From positions 496,001-560,000 of the forward strand of contig JADJKB010000024.1 in NCBI GenBank assembly GCA_016706225.1: a DNA stretch of 64,000 bases, read 5' to 3'. This DNA comes from Myxococcales bacterium (GTDB taxonomy: Bacteria; Myxococcota_A; Polyangia; Polyangiales; Polyangiaceae). This document shows positions 61,468-64,000 of the stretch, one piece after another; position 1 is the first letter of the stretch; each line of letters begins with the position of its first letter. Below the pieces are notes generated by a model. That model did not search any database and was not told the DNA's origin. It saw only the letters and a program-made list of their open reading frames with translations. A program made the position numbers and the translations under genes.

Positions 61468-63042
61468 TCAGATGCCGTAGGCGAAGCCGAGGGATGGCGC
61501 AATCACCGGCGCAAAGTCCGGCACCATGGCTCGGCCCGCGACCTCGATGACCATCGCGGCCTCGGGGGACACGGCGTACTGCACACCGAGGCCGGCGCCG
61601 CCGAAGAATGGGCCGCTCGTCTTGTAGACGTCGAGCTTGCGGGTCGAGCGATTGCCGGTGCCGTCGTCCTCGACGACCTCGGTCGTGAGCCGGGCCGACG
61701 CCTGCGAGACGCCCCCGTTCAACAGCACGTAGGCGCGCACGCCGGCCTTGGCAAACGGATCCTTGCCCAGCCAGTAGGCGCCGCGGGCCTCGGCGTGCAA
61801 GGGCAAGAAGGTCTTGCCACCGGCACGCTTGGGCGTTCCCGAAAACGCAAACCCGAGTCGCGTGCCGAGTGTGAGACGGGTCCCGATCAGGCGTTCGTAA
61901 CCGACCAGCACACGCATCGAGCCGAGGCCGACGCCGCCCTTCAACGAGTTGCCATTTCCGGTCAGCGGTGAGCCGTTGTACTGCACGTCGCCCTTGAAGA
62001 AACAGGCGAGCTTGCCGCCCTGCTGCGCCTTCGCGCTGCAGGCGTCGCTCTCGCTGGTGACGACCGTGAGGTCGGGCGAAAACGAGAGCGAGAGCCAGTT
62101 GTGCTTGCGCGGTGTGTTGTCCACAGGCTCGTCGCTCTTGGGTTTTTCCAGGCTGGATTCATCGACACACGCCAGCTCGTGACAGACCTTGTCCCCGGGG
62201 CAATCGTCGTTCGTTTCACACGAAAGGCCCTGGACGGGTCGCGGGCATTCCTCCGGCGGAACGTTGCCAGGCAGCGAAGGTTGGCGCCCGCTGATGGCGG
62301 CCTTGAGCTCGACCTTGCGCGGTTCTTCGGCGGACCCGGCGCTGGCGACGCGGTCGAGGTTCGAGTCGAAGGCGGTGACGTAGTACACGAGCGCGCCGGG
62401 CCGCTCCACCGCGGCGCAGGGGATCAGACCGCCGAACCCTGCCTTGTGTTTGTTGATCGGAAGCTCGCGCCAGTCCGAGTCGCCGGGGGCCTTGTAGCGT
62501 ACGACCACGCGCGACACCTTCACGTCCTCGGGTGCCGACACGAACACCGGCACGGGGTGGTAGGTCGCCTGCTCGGTCCAGGGTTTCTCCTTCAGAACGG
62601 CGACGTTGCTGGGGGGCGCTGGGGTCGGGTTGGCCGCGCCCTTGGTCTCGGCGCGCGCGCGATCGAAGTCGGCCTGCACGTCGACCGTCATGTAGGCAGC
62701 TTGAGGCACCGACTTGGGATCGGCCTCGAGCATCTTCTTGAACGCAGCAACGGCGTCCTCGTGGGCGTTGAGCCCGGCGGCGTACACGATGCCCAGGGCG
62801 CCCTGCAGTGCGGCGTGAGTGTCCTTGCTGCAAGTGCTCTTCTGACAGACCGCGAGCGCGCTGCGCAGCTTGGCCACCGCGGTGCTCATGTTCGTCGCGA
62901 GGTAGTCCTCTTCCATCGCCTCGCGCAGAGTCTTCTTGGCGTTGTCGTCCGCCTTGCCGGCGAAACACCACGGAGCGACGAGCAGGCAGACGCATGCGGT
63001 GAGCACCGATTGCGACAGCCTCGGGCGAGGAAGGAAGGACAT
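61468..63042 (-). CDS. secreted protein with TPR-like N-terminus and barrel-like C-terminus
   Basis: 524 aa. Signal peptide (SVLTACVCLLVAPWCFAG). Residues 25-125 are helical and TPR-like (HAALQGALGIVYAAGLNAHE, AVAAFKKMLEADP). A central beta region is followed by a Cys-rich segment (CETNDDCPGDKVCHELACVD) of a kind common in myxobacterial surface proteins. The last 220 residues alternate polar and hydrophobic (VGLGSMRVLVGYERLIGTRL, GLGVQYAVSPEAA) like an outer-membrane barrel. Function unknown; probably outer-membrane associated. Confidence 0.65.
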   Translation of the reverse strand: MSFLPRPRLSQSVLTACVCLLVAPWCFAGKADDNAKKTLREAMEEDYLATNMSTAVAKLRSALAVCQKSTCSKDTHAALQGALGIVYAAGLNAHEDAVAAFKKMLEADPKSVPQAAYMTVDVQADFDRARAETKGAANPTPAPPSNVAVLKEKPWTEQATYHPVPVFVSAPEDVKVSRVVVRYKAPGDSDWRELPINKHKAGFGGLIPCAAVERPGALVYYVTAFDSNLDRVASAGSAEEPRKVELKAAISGRQPSLPGNVPPEECPRPVQGLSCETNDDCPGDKVCHELACVDESSLEKPKSDEPVDNTPRKHNWLSLSFSPDLTVVTSESDACSAKAQQGGKLACFFKGDVQYNGSPLTGNGNSLKGGVGLGSMRVLVGYERLIGTRLTLGTRLGFAFSGTPKRAGGKTFLPLHAEARGAYWLGKDPFAKAGVRAYVLLNGGVSQASARLTTEVVEDDGTGNRSTRKLDVYKTSGPFFGGAGLGVQYAVSPEAAMVIEVAGRAMVPDFAPVIAPSLGFAYGI

Positions 63043-63103
63043 TTTCGGCGGGATGTTAGCCCCAGTTGGCCCGTGGTAGAAGCAGGCACTGTCGGAGGCT
63101 CGG

Positions 63104-63592
63104 ATGGCGGACGAAAAGCAAAAGCTCGGGTTGGACGTATACATTGCGCTCGCGGCGATCGGCTGGGCCGACGGGGATCTGGACCCCGAAGAGGCCGACG
63201 CGATCGTTCGAACCGCCATGGAAGAGGGGCTCGAGCTGGCGGAGGTCGAGGAGCTCGAGAAAGCGACCAAGTCCCGGGTCGAAATCGGCGAGATCGATCG
63301 GCGCGGCATGTCCAAGGAGGACAAGCTGTTCGTGTACGCGGTGGCGTCGTGGATGACCTGGCTGGACGGCGATGTGTCCGAAGACGAGGTCGCTGCGCTG
63401 AAGAAGCTCGGCGACGCGCTCAAGATCCCGGAAAAACCTCGGGAGCATGCCGACGCCATCATGCGCGAGGTTGCGCACCAGTCCGAGGACATCCGTCCCC
63501 TGCGCTATGATCTGCCGGCGCTGCGGCGGATCATCGGTGAGCGTCTGGCCGAGGCCAAGGGTGCTCGCGATGCCGGCGCGGACGAGGGCTGA
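63104..63592 (+). CDS. TerB-like acidic protein
   Basis: 162 aa, helical and acidic. Two repeats carry the TerB-type motif (AIGWADGDLDPEEADAIVR and TWLDGDVSEDEVAALKKL). TerB-family proteins are found near tellurite resistance and other stress genes, but no ter genes are present. Divergent from the barrel-like gene with 61 bases between starts. Confidence 0.7.
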   Translation: MADEKQKLGLDVYIALAAIGWADGDLDPEEADAIVRTAMEEGLELAEVEELEKATKSRVEIGEIDRRGMSKEDKLFVYAVASWMTWLDGDVSEDEVAALKKLGDALKIPEKPREHADAIMREVAHQSEDIRPLRYDLPALRRIIGERLAEAKGARDAGADEG

Positions 63593-63608
63593 CGTCTCGG
63601 GGCGATGC

Positions 63609-64000
63609 ATGGCACCGATTTCGATTTCACGTCGCTTGCTCGGTTCGCTCGTTTTCGTGTGGGTCGTCCCGCCGTGTTGGGTCGGATGCAAGACGGAGCC
63701 AGCACCGGCGCCGGCGCCGAGCTCCGCAGCCGTTCCTGGCTCGAGCCCGACGCCGAGTGCGTCGTCGAGCGCCGAGGGACCGAGTGCCGACGGGAAGTCT
63801 GACAGCGCCAACGTGATCCGTCTGCCGGCCGACGTGGGGGTCGGGGACGAGCTCGGTTACGCGGTGGCTGCGGCGGGCGAGCGTGTGGTCGTGGCCGCCC
63901 ACAAACGCAAAGGCAAGACCGAGGACTCCCATCCTGGCTCGCTGTTCGTCTACCAGGTGAAAGCGGGCAAGCTCGCGTTCGAGACGGAGCTCGGTGTCGA
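63609..64000 (+). CDS. FG-GAP-like lipoprotein, 3' end outside window
   Basis: 130 codons visible with no stop before the right edge. MAPISISRRLLGSLVFVWVV and PPCWVGCK form a signal peptide with a lipobox-like WVGC. A Pro/Ser/Ala-rich linker follows, then VGVGDELGYAVAAAGERVVV and SLFVYQVKAGKL, which look like the first blade of an FG-GAP/integrin-alpha-like propeller. It lies 16 bases after the TerB-like gene. An overlapping ATG at 63605 is in another frame that stops at 63802. Confidence 0.65.
   Translation, partial: MAPISISRRLLGSLVFVWVVPPCWVGCKTEPAPAPAPSSAAVPGSSPTPSASSSAEGPSADGKSDSANVIRLPADVGVGDELGYAVAAAGERVVVAAHKRKGKTEDSHPGSLFVYQVKAGKLAFETELGV

Noticed and set aside
61468..63492. 674-codon version of the barrel-like secreted protein
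   Set aside because: The first 150 codons overlap the TerB-like gene on the other strand and have no signal peptide; the ATG at 63042 begins a clear one.

Overview
The window is GC-rich, gene-dense bacterial chromosome that looks like a myxobacterium, most likely of the Polyangiales. The reasons are: two secreted proteins with MYXO-CTERM-like tails (Cys motif, hydrophobic helix, Arg cluster); many lipoproteins and Ala/Pro- or Gly-rich secreted proteins; serine/threonine kinases with HRD-variant active sites, one with a DUF4388-like C-terminus; a DUF1592/DUF1552 pair; and Cys-knot segments of the type common in this phylum. No phage, insertion sequence, CRISPR array or biosynthetic cluster was seen. 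It reads as core chromosome interleaved with lineage-specific envelope genes.

Layout. 1-3 kb: end of a DUF3999 membrane protein, then a cyclopropane-fatty-acid synthase-like gene with a clear terminator. 3-11.7 kb: Tat-exported flavin amine oxidase, DHFR-like reductase, NAD-dependent epimerase, m5U RNA methyltransferase, a large hybrid histidine kinase and phosphatidylserine synthase. 11.7-15 kb: a coiled-coil lipoprotein, a LysM protein, and an ECF sigma factor overlapping a TonB-like single-pass partner. 15.2-19.8 kb: tightly coupled cluster (unknown 133-aa protein, CcsA/HemX-like protein, hemA, hemC, divergent lpxK). 19.9-24.7 kb: purple-acid-phosphatase-like protein, a structured intergenic element, SurA-N-like protein, lipoprotein and gcvPB. 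24.7-28.1 kb: modABC with a divergent HTH/periplasmic-binding-protein-like regulator 17 bases away. 28.2-28.5 kb: two tRNA-Ser genes, each with its own promoter. 28.5-34.9 kb: TetR regulator, outer-membrane-like protein, guaB, trypsin-like lipoprotein and a His-rich CDF zinc exporter. 34.9-39.4 kb: small CesT/YbjN-like protein, PspA, secreted CBM9-like protein and two beta-barrel proteins.

39.5-43.2 kb holds the classical rpmH-rnpA-yidD-yidC-jag(khpB) block, transcribed leftward, with rpmG divergent. 43.3-48 kb: OmpA protein with thrombospondin-3 repeats, CAP-domain protein and a stand-alone MCE protein. 48.2-52.7 kb: DUF1592 cytochrome-like lipoprotein, its Tat-exported DUF1552 partner and a kinase. 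52.7-54.1 kb contains two gene fragments (coiled-coil protein and ECF sigma region 2) interrupted by a 114-base, nearly pure G tract that I take to be a sequencing or assembly artefact. 54.2-64 kb: large kinase, multihaem cytochrome c with a degenerate phosphatase-like domain, MATE transporter, RNase HII-like protein with an altered catalytic residue, moaD, SRPBCC protein, barrel-like protein, TerB-like protein and a lipoprotein running off the end.

The main functional themes are envelope biogenesis (YidC/YidD, PssA, LpxK, MCE, PspA, OmpA), tetrapyrrole synthesis and cytochrome maturation, molybdate uptake and molybdopterin, and signalling by kinases and ECF sigma factors. I saw no clearly undescribed defence or biosynthetic system. 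The most unusual items are the phosphatase-like multihaem cytochrome, the RNase HII-like protein, the folded intergenic element at 21.6-21.7 kb and the unknown protein coupled to the haem cluster.
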